From NCBI RefSeq assembly GCF_000182925.2, contig NC_026501.1:3162001-3226000 (forward strand): DNA of 64,000 nt, written 5' to 3'. The notes beneath the pieces were generated by a model. It ran no database searches, had not been told where the DNA came from, and saw only the letters and a program-made list of their open reading frames with translations. The stretch's first letter is position 1; each line of letters opens with the position of its first letter. The translations under genes were made by a program, and so were the position numbers. The DNA is from Neurospora crassa OR74A. Taxonomy: Eukaryota; Ascomycota; Sordariomycetes; Sordariales; Sordariaceae. Below are positions 32,555-43,502 of this stretch, piece after piece.

Positions 32555-35500
32555 CTACTCCTCCTCTTCCTCCTCCTCGTCGCTCTCATCAACATCCATT
32601 CCCTCCTCCACCATGACCGAAAACGCCGGATCCTGATCAACACCGACATAGCTGTCGCTCATCAACATTAGCTTCAGGTCGTGGCGACCAGGCGTAGGCA
32701 CCGTAAACTCCAGCCTGACGTTGAGCTTCTTGCCAATGGTGACCCGCTTGATCGCCAGCAGAGTCTTGGAGCTCTCCTCGCCAACCACCAACCACCAATT
32801 CTCCGTCTTCTTGCCAGGGTAAAACGGAGCGTGCACCGTAGGATCAAACTCCTCGTCCTCATCAACCTCGCGCTCAATGTTGATCTTGAGGTATGCAGGC
32901 TCGTTCGCCCGAATGTTGTCCTTGTCTTCAAGCTCGAACTCCAACGAGACGTCGGGGTACTTGTTGTTGGTGAACTCGGCAGCCTGGGCGAGCTGGGCCT
33001 GAGACAGACCAAGGTCCCTGACCAGAGAGGCGTAGTCGGCGTTCTCCTCGGGGTTCATCTTCTCCATAAAGTCGAAGATGTCTCGGATACCGTACTTGTT
33101 GGCCGTTTTGATGACCTCCGTCGTGAAGTTGGGAATCTGCTTGAGCGGGCTATCCCGATCCCACATCGCTTGCACCACCATCTGGGACATTTCCATGGCG
33201 TTCATGGCGTTGAGGTGACCATCCGACGAGAGAATGTCAACAGTAGCGCTCAGCAGGCTGAGCACCTTGGTGAGGATGACCTCTTGATCCTTTGCGAGAT
33301 CGATGGGGAGGTTCATCCTGGAGAAGTGGGCCTGCAAGAGAACGAAGGCCTTGAAATGCGGTGAATCAAAGACAGGCTCGGCCATCTTGACGGGGACACT
33401 CTCGTAAATGCGACGCAGAATGACTTCTTCATGTCTTCTGATCTGGATCGCTTCAAACTCGGTAGCCGACGTCACGATCTCGAGGATACCCTTCAGCTTT
33501 GTCTTTGCCGTCAGCGAAAGAAGGAAGGTTTGCATCGTAATGTACGAGATGTTGTAGTAAGCAGCAATCATGGCGGCGTTCTGAGGAGCAACGGTGCCGT
33601 CATCCTCATCGAAGTCGATGATCTTGGACTCGGCCAGATCCTTCAAGGTAGCCTCAACCATGTCGGAGAGATACTGGCTGAGACCGTCGTGCGTAGGGTC
33701 TGTCAAACTGTAGTAGCTTGGGTTGGCGAGCAGGCGGCGGTAGAAGTAAGTAAAAGTAGCCCAGTTGATGGCATCTTCACCTGACTCAATCATCTTGGTG
33801 CTGATTTCTGTCACGAAGGCATCGTGGAGGAAATTGTGCAGATGAGACTCGACAGGGAGGGCTTCGTTGAGGAACTTCTTGTAATACTCCCGCTTGACCG
33901 CAGGAACCATCAAGACACCGCAACCACGCCCAGCCTTATTCTGCTGGAGGGCCTTGCCAAACATTTGCAAAACCTCGCTCAGGGGATAATCAACATAGCG
34001 GTGCTCCCTGCCCTCGAAATACTGGGTGCCCATAACAACTACCAGATGAGCAGTGCAATCAAGCTCCCAGCACACATCGCGAGAGGCGATCAGCACCTGG
34101 ATGGCGCCGTTGTTATAGAGATGCTTGACGATGCGCTTGTCATTGAGACTCAGGGCTTCGTGGTAGTAACCAACACCGTGCTTCAGGGCCTCAGCTAATG
34201 CCGCTTCTTGAACGCGATCAAGGAGCTTTTGGATCTGCTCAACGTCTACATGAAGGAAACGATCTTCATCATCGTCAGCCAAGCAGGCGGTGAGGATATC
34301 TCGTGCCGTGGCTCTTGTTTGCTTCCGACTGGGCACGAAGATGAGAGCAGATTGGTCGGGAGAAAGCTGAGTAACGGCCAGATAAGTAGGCTTTGCCATC
34401 GCCAGCATGAGGGACGGAAAGTGGGGGATGGAGTATGACTGAATGTGCAATTCCAATGGAATAGGTCGCACATGCGGGCTGAAGTTGTAAATGTCGTGCT
34501 TTTTCGCGTCGATCCATTCGCCAACATCACGAGCGTTGGCAAGAGACACACTGAGGCCGACAATCCTTAGTGGCAACTCCGTTTGGGTCCTGATATAGTG
34601 CATCCGCGAGACGATGATCTCGTAGACGTAGCCCATCTGGCCACCAAGTAAGTGCAGCTCGTCAGCGATGAAAAGCTCTACCGTCTGAACGTTCTTCCTC
34701 CTCTTCCACTGCCGCGACAGGACATCCCACTGCAGCGGTGTGGCCATGATGAGGTCGCCTTGCTCCAGGAGCCTAAGGTCAGTGGTCGTCTCTCCTGTAA
34801 GCTTCACAATGTCCTTGCCGCCGCGGAGGTTAGCAAACCGCTTCTGCCAGTCCTGGAATCGCAGATCTACGAGTTCCTGGAAAGGTGCAATGTAGACGGC
34901 CCGGCCGTGTTCCTTCTTAGCCCAGTGGCGCAGCAAGGCAAACTCGGCACAAACAGTCTTGCCACTGCCCGTTGGTGAGCAGATGAGGACGTTGTTGTCA
35001 GTCTCGTACAGGGACTTGAAAGTCTGTGTTTGCACCTTGTTGAATTGTTGCCAATCAGGATACAGCGCGGAATAGTCCTTGGCCTTCAAGGCATTGACCG
35101 GTAGTGGTTGCAGGTCAAGCAGTTCGGTGTGAGGAGGGAATCTCTCTGGGAGAATGAGTTTCCTGAACGACACGGGCAGACGTGTCTCGGAATGCATCCA
35201 CCTGTCGGAAATGACGGAGATAAAATAGTTGGGGGGCATGGGCTCAGTAATGGGTACAGTGAATTCAACAATGTGTTCGTTGGACTCGGACTCCGCATAG
35301 TCCTTGCGCAGGATGAACTGATCATGGAAAAGAATGTCTTCCCCATCGCAATCTTCTACGATAATCCAAAAGCTCTCGGAAAGCCCATGGATATCGGCAT
35401 CCCATTCGAAGTTTGGCGTGATCGCAAGCTCAATGCGCAGCATCGACCTTGTCATGGGCTGCACCTGGGCTTGGACCTCGACGCGGGGGAACTTGGCCAC

Positions 35501-38500
35501 CAGGCTGCAAACAGTCTTGCCCGCCTTGGGTAGTCCGAGAAGCTCGCCCATCCGAGGAGGGTCCAGATCGAAGTAGCTGGAAAAGGGCACGTCGATCCTT
35601 TCAGCCTTCCTGATAATCTCAACAGGACAGTTGGGGAACTGTCTCAGCGGCGACATGGTTGGCCACATCCTCTTCTCGGCCATCTTGCACAGGTTCAGGG
35701 CCAGCTTAGCAACTGATGCCCATCCCTTCTTCATCGTGATTTCAAAGATAGCCCGAAGAATACGACCAGCAGATTGCGTAACGTAGACCATGTCAGCCAT
35801 GAGGGCGAGACCCTCCAGCTTCAGACGAGAGATGAACGCCTGTAACAACACGTTGATCTTTGCGGTAGGCTCCTCAATGCTCTCCTTGACCGGAATGGGT
35901 ACCTTTGCCAGGAGCTTGGCCAATTCCAGCTTTTCTTCTTGCCGAACAGGAATGTACTTGAATTCGGCGCTCTGAGCGAATACTCGGAAGAGTTCGACAT
36001 CGGTGATAGAGGGTTGAATCAACTTGTTGTAGGTATCCATCGAACCATAGCTGATGTAGTAGTGCGAGGCGATGCGGCCAAGTTCAGTGGACTGAAGCTT
36101 TCCGGTCTTCTCGTCATACTTGATTAGATTTGACTTTTTCAGCACAGTAGCAGCGGAATGTATTAGGTCGACACGTTTTTGCTCCAAAGCTTCATCATCC
36201 TCGTACTCTGCCCCAACTTGGTAAAGACCAGGAGAGCGAAGCATACGAACAAAGAGGTAGGTATAGCCAAGCCACTCTACACCTTCGTCACGGCTTCTGA
36301 CATTGCCCAGCACGATTTCAGCATTGAGGTTATCAACCAACTTGCTAGCAAATTGACTTTCAATGGGTAACTGCTGGTTAAGGAGCGAAAGGTAGTACTG
36401 CATCTCTCCCTGGGTGGTGATGATGATACCTTCACCATAGGTGTCGAACTGAGGACGACCGGCACGACCAAGCATCTGCAGCACATCCTGAGGACTGAGC
36501 TCAACCCAGCTACCTTTTTCAGGCGAGTACACTTGCGTGCCCTTGATGATGACGGTATGGGCTGGAAGGTTGACACCCCAAGCAAGAGTGGCTGTGCACA
36601 CAAGAACCTGGATATGGCCACTGGCAAACAAATCTTCGACGTCGGTACGATCAGCACGACTCATACCAGCATGATGGATACCGAAGCCATAGGGCAAGAT
36701 ATCCTTCAGATCGGTGTTGTTGACAGAGTTGGAGGCTTCGCTCAGGACTTCACGGGTTCCGGCGTCGTGCTTCAAGATCTGGTTGATGGTGTCCATTTCC
36801 AAAGCCTTGTCCCTGATGTACCTGGCGGTCTTTGCCGTTTCCTTTCTGGAATGGACAAAGATGAGCATCTGATTGCGATTCTGTCCTACGTGCTCCAAGA
36901 CCTTTTGGTAGGTGATATCATTCATGGTCTTTAACTGCTTGATGGCCTTTCTGTCCGTGACGCCGATAAACTCTTGACGGAGGGGGCAAGGGCGGAAGGT
37001 ACCATCGAAGTGGAAGAGCCCGGTGTTCGTATCCACACGCAGGAAGCTCGCTACGTCGCGGTAGTTGGGCAGAGTGGCAGACAAGCCCACAATGCGAACA
37101 GGCTCACCGGTCTGCTCTGTCTTGCGGATGGTTCTGGCGACAATGCTTTCAAGCACAGGACCACGGTCATCGTGAAGGAGATGGATCTCGTCAATAATAA
37201 TCAGGCGGACCAGGTTGGTGTAGGAGAGATCAGTAGCCTTTCTCGTGATGACATCCCATTTTTCGGGGGTCGTAACGATAATCTGCGTTTCCGAGATCTG
37301 TTGCTTAGTAAGTTGCCGATCGCCAGTGAGTTCGGCCACCCTGATACCGAATGGTTCGAGACGCTTTCCGAAGTTGCCGACCTGTTCTTGAACAAGGGCT
37401 TTCAAGGGCGCGATATAGACGATCTTGAAGGCGTCCAGGTCGATCTCGCCGGCTTCGTTTCTATGCTTCCCGATCTCACGAAGGATGGTGAGCATCGCCA
37501 CGTTGGTCTTGCCAGAGCCCGTCGGAGCACAGACAAGCATGTTTCCATCATCACCAAAGGCAGTAGGATAGCACTTTGACTGAATCTTGTTTAACGATTT
37601 GGCCGTGCTGAAAGGTATCTGAGCCCACTCAGGCATTTCAGAAATCGGGACATGGGCGTCGCTGGGGTCGTTGCGCTTCTTTGGTGGGGGCACATGGATT
37701 TCTTCATAGCCCTTGAAGGTGCGCTTTGTCGAGCCCTCGGGAAGTCGTACTTTGGGATTGGTCATAAGGTGGTTACCCTGATCGAATATGAGGTTCTCCA
37801 GGTTTATTAACTTGCGTGGCTGCAGACCTCCGACTAGCTGTCCCTCGGGACGCTCAGGCTTTTGGCCTTCCTTATCAGCAAAGGCCCCCGAGTCAATGTC
37901 CATCTTGATGTCCATCTTGATCTTCTTCTGGCCGCCGTCGGTCTTGCCTTCCAGCTCGTCCAGAATCCAACGCAGACCCTCAGAAGCCATCTCCCGCTTG
38001 ATCGTATTTCTCTCCTCCTCATTCTCAGCTCTGGCCAGCCGAGTAAGCCATACGACCTTCTCCCGGTTAGCAATGAGTTTTTGCACAAGCTCGTGGTGTT
38101 CGTAATCAAAAAGCTCCATCAAGTCGTTTTCGATGTCGCGGAGCTGCTTTTCTTCACCACCTGGCTCATCGGGCTCGCCGGAAAGAGTCTTGAGCGCAGA
38201 CATTGTCTTATCATGCTGGATATGTGCGTCGGGATATAGCCGGCCAATCTGGCGTTGTAACCAGAACGCATCGATATCTCTGGCGGGTATGGAATTGTCG
38301 TCAGACCCGCTTTTCTTCCCTTCCGGTGCTGAATCGATGACCATGGCCTCGCCGTTCAGAATATCTTCGACCACCTCCTCCTGACCTCCTTCACCATCGA
38401 CCACCTCGTTGCTGTCAGGCAGCTCTTCATCCTCCGCAAAATCCTCCTCATCGGAAGATTCGTCCCGAACAACATCAACCATGCCATCATCATCTTCATC

Positions 38501-39184
38501 GTTCTCGAAGTTGACCGCAACACCCTGGCGACCGTCAATCTCGTCGTCGCCTTCTTGCCTAGCATCGCCCGCATCCTCGTCTTCATCTTGAGCGTCGTAA
38601 TCCGTGATCTTTTTGCCGAGATTTATGAGCTCGTTGAACTGCTTGGGCCCCATCGAGACTCCAAGAATATCATCAACCTCCTTCTTCTTGTCAAAATCCT
38701 TCAGGTCGTCATCCTTGAGATATTCGAGAACCGCGTCAGCAGCACTGCGAACGACCTCATGGGGCACGTCGCCCAAGTGTTCGGCGACAATGGTGAGGAT
38801 AAGGTTGAAGGCATCGCGCGTCGGCTGCGTTCGAGGGCGGTAGCGGAGACCTTCGATAAGCGCGTCGGCGCCAGTAAGAATACCTCCACCTCTTGTAGCG
38901 GACTCGAGTTTGCCCTTCTTCTTCTCTCGTTGCAGGATATCAGCACCTTCCCTTAGACTGCCCCGCTCGACGTCGGGCATGGCGCCCGCCTTCTTGGGCT
39001 TTGGTGCTGAGTCGCGAGCGACTCTGGAGCCCATATCTTTGATGGACAGACGCCCGGCTAGGGACTCGGGGTCTCCCGTGGCCTCATCGGTACGCCTCGT
39101 GACGAAACGACGGTCCGCCTGGAGAACCAGGTTGGACATGGCCGAGTATTTATATTGCGACACATCGCGGTGGTGGTCCGTCAT
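32555..39184 (-). CDS. BRR2: Brr2, U5 snRNP RNA helicase
   Basis: One 6.6-kb exon, 2209 residues, the expected length for Brr2. The N-terminal ~500 residues are a regulatory, partly acidic region. The first Ski2-like cassette has APTGSGKTNV (~553-562), DEIHLLHDD (~666) and SATLPNYRDV, followed by a Sec63 unit. The second, degenerate cassette has SPTGSGKTVC (~1406) and DELHLLGG (~1511), with VSLANARDV in place of the SAT motif, and then a second Sec63 unit. The tail ends DESDEEEEEEE. Brr2 unwinds U4/U6 to activate the spliceosome. The gene lacks introns, notable for a splicing gene of this size. It is head-to-head with the coiled-coil gene at 40152. Confidence 0.98.
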   Translation of the reverse strand: MTDHHRDVSQYKYSAMSNLVLQADRRFVTRRTDEATGDPESLAGRLSIKDMGSRVARDSAPKPKKAGAMPDVERGSLREGADILQREKKKGKLESATRGGGILTGADALIEGLRYRPRTQPTRDAFNLILTIVAEHLGDVPHEVVRSAADAVLEYLKDDDLKDFDKKKEVDDILGVSMGPKQFNELINLGKKITDYDAQDEDEDAGDARQEGDDEIDGRQGVAVNFENDEDDDGMVDVVRDESSDEEDFAEDEELPDSNEVVDGEGGQEEVVEDILNGEAMVIDSAPEGKKSGSDDNSIPARDIDAFWLQRQIGRLYPDAHIQHDKTMSALKTLSGEPDEPGGEEKQLRDIENDLMELFDYEHHELVQKLIANREKVVWLTRLARAENEEERNTIKREMASEGLRWILDELEGKTDGGQKKIKMDIKMDIDSGAFADKEGQKPERPEGQLVGGLQPRKLINLENLIFDQGNHLMTNPKVRLPEGSTKRTFKGYEEIHVPPPKKRNDPSDAHVPISEMPEWAQIPFSTAKSLNKIQSKCYPTAFGDDGNMLVCAPTGSGKTNVAMLTILREIGKHRNEAGEIDLDAFKIVYIAPLKALVQEQVGNFGKRLEPFGIRVAELTGDRQLTKQQISETQIIVTTPEKWDVITRKATDLSYTNLVRLIIIDEIHLLHDDRGPVLESIVARTIRKTEQTGEPVRIVGLSATLPNYRDVASFLRVDTNTGLFHFDGTFRPCPLRQEFIGVTDRKAIKQLKTMNDITYQKVLEHVGQNRNQMLIFVHSRKETAKTARYIRDKALEMDTINQILKHDAGTREVLSEASNSVNNTDLKDILPYGFGIHHAGMSRADRTDVEDLFASGHIQVLVCTATLAWGVNLPAHTVIIKGTQVYSPEKGSWVELSPQDVLQMLGRAGRPQFDTYGEGIIITTQGEMQYYLSLLNQQLPIESQFASKLVDNLNAEIVLGNVRSRDEGVEWLGYTYLFVRMLRSPGLYQVGAEYEDDEALEQKRVDLIHSAATVLKKSNLIKYDEKTGKLQSTELGRIASHYYISYGSMDTYNKLIQPSITDVELFRVFAQSAEFKYIPVRQEEKLELAKLLAKVPIPVKESIEEPTAKINVLLQAFISRLKLEGLALMADMVYVTQSAGRILRAIFEITMKKGWASVAKLALNLCKMAEKRMWPTMSPLRQFPNCPVEIIRKAERIDVPFSSYFDLDPPRMGELLGLPKAGKTVCSLVAKFPRVEVQAQVQPMTRSMLRIELAITPNFEWDADIHGLSESFWIIVEDCDGEDILFHDQFILRKDYAESESNEHIVEFTVPITEPMPPNYFISVISDRWMHSETRLPVSFRKLILPERFPPHTELLDLQPLPVNALKAKDYSALYPDWQQFNKVQTQTFKSLYETDNNVLICSPTGSGKTVCAEFALLRHWAKKEHGRAVYIAPFQELVDLRFQDWQKRFANLRGGKDIVKLTGETTTDLRLLEQGDLIMATPLQWDVLSRQWKRRKNVQTVELFIADELHLLGGQMGYVYEIIVSRMHYIRTQTELPLRIVGLSVSLANARDVGEWIDAKKHDIYNFSPHVRPIPLELHIQSYSIPHFPSLMLAMAKPTYLAVTQLSPDQSALIFVPSRKQTRATARDILTACLADDDEDRFLHVDVEQIQKLLDRVQEAALAEALKHGVGYYHEALSLNDKRIVKHLYNNGAIQVLIASRDVCWELDCTAHLVVVMGTQYFEGREHRYVDYPLSEVLQMFGKALQQNKAGRGCGVLMVPAVKREYYKKFLNEALPVESHLHNFLHDAFVTEISTKMIESGEDAINWATFTYFYRRLLANPSYYSLTDPTHDGLSQYLSDMVEATLKDLAESKIIDFDEDDGTVAPQNAAMIAAYYNISYITMQTFLLSLTAKTKLKGILEIVTSATEFEAIQIRRHEEVILRRIYESVPVKMAEPVFDSPHFKAFVLLQAHFSRMNLPIDLAKDQEVILTKVLSLLSATVDILSSDGHLNAMNAMEMSQMVVQAMWDRDSPLKQIPNFTTEVIKTANKYGIRDIFDFMEKMNPEENADYASLVRDLGLSQAQLAQAAEFTNNKYPDVSLEFELEDKDNIRANEPAYLKINIEREVDEDEEFDPTVHAPFYPGKKTENWWLVVGEESSKTLLAIKRVTIGKKLNVRLEFTVPTPGRHDLKLMLMSDSYVGVDQDPAFSVMVEEGMDVDESDEEEEEEE

Positions 39185-40151
39185 CTTGCCAGCTCGGAGA
39201 AGAAAAAAAGAAATCTATGAAATGTTTTGAGGTATACGTCAAGATCGAAGTAGAGGTCGTAGCGGATGGAAGAGTCTCGATCTGGTGATATCTTCAACTC
39301 GGCCTTTGGGGATAAAATGTGCTTGTTCTTGCGTGCACGCAGTGGCGATAAATTAGCCCGAGCCCGGCCCGAACCAAGCGTTGGTTTTGCTGGCTGATAA
39401 GTAGTATTTCGCCGGTCGCATCGATGGGTAGATCAAGAATCTGGGGTCGGGCGGAAACAGAGATGATGGGTTTCCGACAGAAGTCTGTCGCGGTTGTCGC
39501 GAAAGGAAGGTTGGAGTTTGGCGTTCAGTTTGGAAAGGTTGAGCCAGAGGCGTGGTTCTTGCCAGCCAGCAGGAACTTACTTGGCTTGGTAGGGGTGGCA
39601 AGCGGTGCAGAGATAGGTGTGGCTCCAGTCATGACGGCTGGAAATTTTTATGCAATGCTGCCGTCGTCGACTCTCATTGGCTGCCTGGACAGCACGTAAA
39701 CACACTGAACAGCTGGAGCTTGACCTTGCTGTCAGGGCGGTGTTAGTGCATAGGCGGAGACCCCGTGGGGTGTGTAGAGGTTGGTCAAGGTGCACTAACA
39801 AACATCCTAAAGGTGGTAGGCACAATCATCAACACGATCTCAACCCATCGAGCAACTCGAGATAGGTGGCAGAAGTCTGATCCATGGGCTCCGACTTCTA
39901 CGATACCTCTTTTTCATACCACCAAGAGGGACGAATCGTATTACTTCACGAGCTATTTGAACAATCATTTGAATGCTGGAAACTGAGATACCTCTGGTTC
40001 ATACCACGCTCTCTTATGTCCGTCCTGCTCACATCGGGCTGAGCTCATCGATGATCACAGTCATTCACAATTTGACCAATAAGCTGTTTTATGCCTTGAT
40101 ATGAAAAGAAGCCAATACTGATAGACAGGTCAAGTTGGAATTATCTACACG
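39185..40151. promoter_or_regulatory. divergent promoter region BRR2 / coiled-coil gene
   Basis: 967 bp between start codons. No specific element recognised. Confidence 0.45.
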
Positions 40152-41915
40152 ATGGATTCCTTTCGAGAAACGCTAGAAGCTGTTCAGAAGGTGCTGCAAC
40201 CATACACCAGGCCTCGCGAGGAAGCCGCCCATATCAGACGGATCTTGACACTTCACCTCAGTTCGGGCTTGAAAGACGGAGCAACGCTGACAGAACCGTT
40301 GTCTCTCACCGAGTCAAGTGAAGTACCCTCCTACTCACAAGATACTAGAGGTCTGTATAGGGAATTCCTCGAAGCATTGCGCGCGAACATCAAAGCCCGC
40401 AAAGAATACCACACACTCTCACAAAAGCGCAGTCATCATGAGGTTTCTGTCCCTCAACCAACAGAAATACAGTCTAACTACCTTCTCAACCATCTTACCA
40501 ACCTCAAAATACAAAAGAAGCAAGAGAAACTGTTAGTGGTCAAGAAAAACCTTGACCTCTTGAGGCAGAAGCCGGCGGCATCACCGGATTTCCTAGACCA
40601 CCAGAAACTTTTCAGAGTTTGCAGACCGCTACCTGAGGTTCCAACCGAGATTATCAACTCTCTAGCGCTCGAGGAAACGTCGGAGAACATCACCGCATCT
40701 AGCAGTGTCCGGCTCGAGGACCTTGTAAAGACACTCGAACACCGTACCTTCCAAACGAAACTGTCACTTAAACAGGAAGAGACCCTCCTCGAGAACGCGA
40801 AATCCCACCCCTTCACCGTGCAGCCGGATGAAATCAACCCAGAAGCAAAGCTTCAAGCATTAAATGCCACTCGTACTGAGCTGATCAACTGGGTCGAGAC
40901 CGAGCTAGGGAAAGCATCCGGAGAGGAAAAAGACGGAGGAGGAGAAAGGGCTGGACAAGATGACTTCCAAGTCCAACGGGACCAACAGCTCGCACACAAA
41001 ACCCAACTCCTTAAGCAACAACTCACCAGCATCAAAGAAAAATACGCCGAGTATCTCTCCATGCGAAAAGCTCTCCTAGAGCTGGTCACCACCCAACTTC
41101 GCTCCCTACCGTCCCTTGATTTCCCCGCCATCACTGCCTTTTCCTCCTCTCCTTCAGCGGCATCTCCTGAGCGATCTTCAACACAAGCAGTAGCAGCAGC
41201 GGCAGCAGCAGAGGCGTCTACACCCGCTCCCATAATAGACCACCTTCTCACCCCAACCCTCACCCGCCTCCTCACCCTCTCTCACGAACATAAAGGCCTC
41301 ATGGCTCACAAGGCCCACGTAACCACCCTCCTCACCAAGCAGCTGAGGGAAAACGCCCAGGTGCTGGATCACCTGGTGGAAGAAAGCCAGTTGATACCCG
41401 CCCACGCCACGGCAGTAGTAGTGCAGAAGAAGAAACAGGACGATGACCCCAACGCCATGATGTCATCGCGTCTAGTCAACCCGTGGGTATCAGCTGCCGA
41501 CTCGGCCAAGATCGCAACTTTTGAGGTGGTAGTGGAGAAAATTGAGAAAGGGCAGATAGCGCTGGAGGGAGCAATTCGCATGCTAGGCGAGGCTGATCGG
41601 TTGTTGGGACGTGGGTTGCAGCAGCAGCAGCAGCAGCAACGACAGCAGCCGGTTAAAGCGGCTTGCGGAGAGGAGGAGGGTAATGATGATGATAATGATG
41701 GCGATGATGATGAGGTGGGCGAGGAATCTGACATATGGCTTGTCGAAGGGCAGAAATCGCTGAAAATCACAAATGCAACTGGTGGATCGGGACTTGGGAC
41801 GAGATACGATGAGGGAGGCAGGAAGGGGAAGGAGACAATTGGTCACCGTGAGGGAGGGAGCTTGAGCATGTGGAATATGGTGGATGTGCATGTAGGACTA
41901 GAGAAGTCTGGGTAG
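40152..41915 (+). CDS. hypothetical coiled-coil protein, 587 residues
   Basis: Single exon starting MDSFRETLEAVQKVL. Residues 1-45 are helical (PREEAAHIRRILTLHLSSGL). Residues ~80-150, ~190-225 and ~265-320 are Lys/Glu/Gln/Leu-rich and look like coiled coils. Residues ~335-360 are an Ala/Ser linker, ~365-475 are again helical, and ~490-520 hold a short poly-Gln run and a Gly/Asp/Asn-rich acidic stretch. The last 70 residues include SDIWLVEGQKSLKI and MWNMVDVHVGL. I cannot place it in a family. Structural or cytoskeletal roles are common for such proteins but nothing here shows one. It ends 266 bp from the RFC2 stop, tail to tail. Confidence 0.8.
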   Translation: MDSFRETLEAVQKVLQPYTRPREEAAHIRRILTLHLSSGLKDGATLTEPLSLTESSEVPSYSQDTRGLYREFLEALRANIKARKEYHTLSQKRSHHEVSVPQPTEIQSNYLLNHLTNLKIQKKQEKLLVVKKNLDLLRQKPAASPDFLDHQKLFRVCRPLPEVPTEIINSLALEETSENITASSSVRLEDLVKTLEHRTFQTKLSLKQEETLLENAKSHPFTVQPDEINPEAKLQALNATRTELINWVETELGKASGEEKDGGGERAGQDDFQVQRDQQLAHKTQLLKQQLTSIKEKYAEYLSMRKALLELVTTQLRSLPSLDFPAITAFSSSPSAASPERSSTQAVAAAAAAEASTPAPIIDHLLTPTLTRLLTLSHEHKGLMAHKAHVTTLLTKQLRENAQVLDHLVEESQLIPAHATAVVVQKKKQDDDPNAMMSSRLVNPWVSAADSAKIATFEVVVEKIEKGQIALEGAIRMLGEADRLLGRGLQQQQQQQRQQPVKAACGEEEGNDDDNDGDDDEVGEESDIWLVEGQKSLKITNATGGSGLGTRYDEGGRKGKETIGHREGGSLSMWNMVDVHVGLEKSG

Positions 41916-42181
41916 AGGCAGCCATAACTATCGTGTGTTGCGACGGGAGACACCTCGGAACACAACTGGTGGGCGAGGTGCCAGGGATAAAAGACCATTG
42001 TCAAGCATTTGTCAAGAAAGAAGTCTAGGACTAGAAACACCAAAATATGACCTTGTAGTGCGATGTAAATGACCTGCCATTTTCTGTTGCCCAAACCGAA
42101 ACTCCGAACCCAGTGATATGTCGCCTATCTTTGAACCATCTGCTTCTGTCGTACCCTTTCAGACTCTTTAAGCTTTGGCCG

Positions 42182-43502
42182 TTACCTCCCAGCCATGATA
42201 CCCGATATCCGTAGCGCCAGGTCGAGTACGGACAGATGTTCGTCTGCGCCGTCCACCAGCCTCTTATCCACCTCCGAGAACACCATAACAATCTTGTTCT
42301 TCTGCACATCCGGGATCATCTCGTCGAAAACCACCGCCTGGTAGAGCTGCGTCATGGTCTGCCCAGCGCTCCAACCATCCGCCACCATTTCCTCGACCAC
42401 CTTGGCAACCGCAGGGTACGTATCCACCCCAGCGCGGGGCCGCATCGCTTCGAGTAACCTCTGAATGGTATCGTCCGGGATAACACCAGCGATATCCTCC
42501 ACGACCTTGACCGTAACCAATTTGGCGTCCACTTCCATCTCGTCGTCGCCTTCGGTTTCTTTTTGCTCCCCGTCTTTAGCTGTGGCTGCCACGGCACCAA
42601 CTAGCCTTGCCGCACTCTGCAAATACGTAATCGCCTTTCTCAAATCGCCCTCGCTGCACTTGATCAGCGCATCGACAGCTCCCTCTTCTAGCCCGACACC
42701 CTCGAGCTGAGCAATCTCCTCCAGCCTCTTCTTGGCGTTCCCCTGGTCGAGGCTCTTGAACCGAAACTTGCTGCAACGACTCGCCAACGGATCGATAATG
42801 CGAGTGACGTAGTTACATATAAGACAGAAGCGGGTGATCTTCGAATACGTCTCCATAGTGCGGCGCAGTGCGCTCTGGGCGTCTTGCGTCATGCTGTCGG
42901 CCTCGTCGAGGATGATAAGCTTGAAGGGCGGACATGGGTAGCGCGCCTTGTAAGCCGCGGAGGGATTGGTAAGCTGCATGCGAGCAAAGTCTTTGACCTT
43001 TTCGCGGACGATGGAGATACCACGCTCATCGGAGGCGTTGAGCTCTAGGACGCGGGACTTGATGAGTTCGGGGCCGTAGAGCTCCTTGGCGAGAGCAAGG
43101 ATGGTCGAGGTCTTGCCCGTTCCTGGAGGGCCGTAGAAGAGCATGTGTGGGAGCTGGAGGGTTGACGACACAGGTCAGTGGCTGTCCAAATTTGACTTGA
43201 GAGAGACACGAAGGGGAAATAAGCAGGTTTGACAAACGTTGGAAGCCTGTAATGTTCTTTGGAGGACGGTAATGGTGTGATCTTGGGCTGTGACATCACT
43301 GAGGGTCTTTGGACGGCTGTCGAGGAAGTCGTCAGAGGTTAGCTGGTTGAACTGCCGGCATTGAACTTGACCACCCTTGCATGACATACTATTTCTCTAC
43401 CCATGGTTGCGCCCTGGGAGTTTCCTTTGTCTGTTTTTCCGGGTTTGGAGTGCCATTTGCAGCGGCCGCCTTCCTGGCCTTAATGTCGAAAAAGCTTGCC
43501 AT
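42182..43502 (-). CDS. RFC2: replication factor C subunit 2 (clamp-loader small subunit)
   Basis: Three exons, 43502-43390, 43316-43238 and 43153-42182, giving 387 residues. The start reads [17 protein letters not shown], and the first splice restores [16 protein letters not shown]. The AAA+ motifs are Walker [12 protein letters not shown] (Lys78), Walker [11 protein letters not shown], the sensor region [20 protein letters not shown] (SRC arginine finger motif) and [11 protein letters not shown]. The C-terminal domain ends [16 protein letters not shown]. This matches yeast Rfc2 / human RFC4. An acidic insert, [19 protein letters not shown], lies between the AAA+ core and the collar. It loads PCNA at primer-template junctions. 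Confidence 0.95.
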
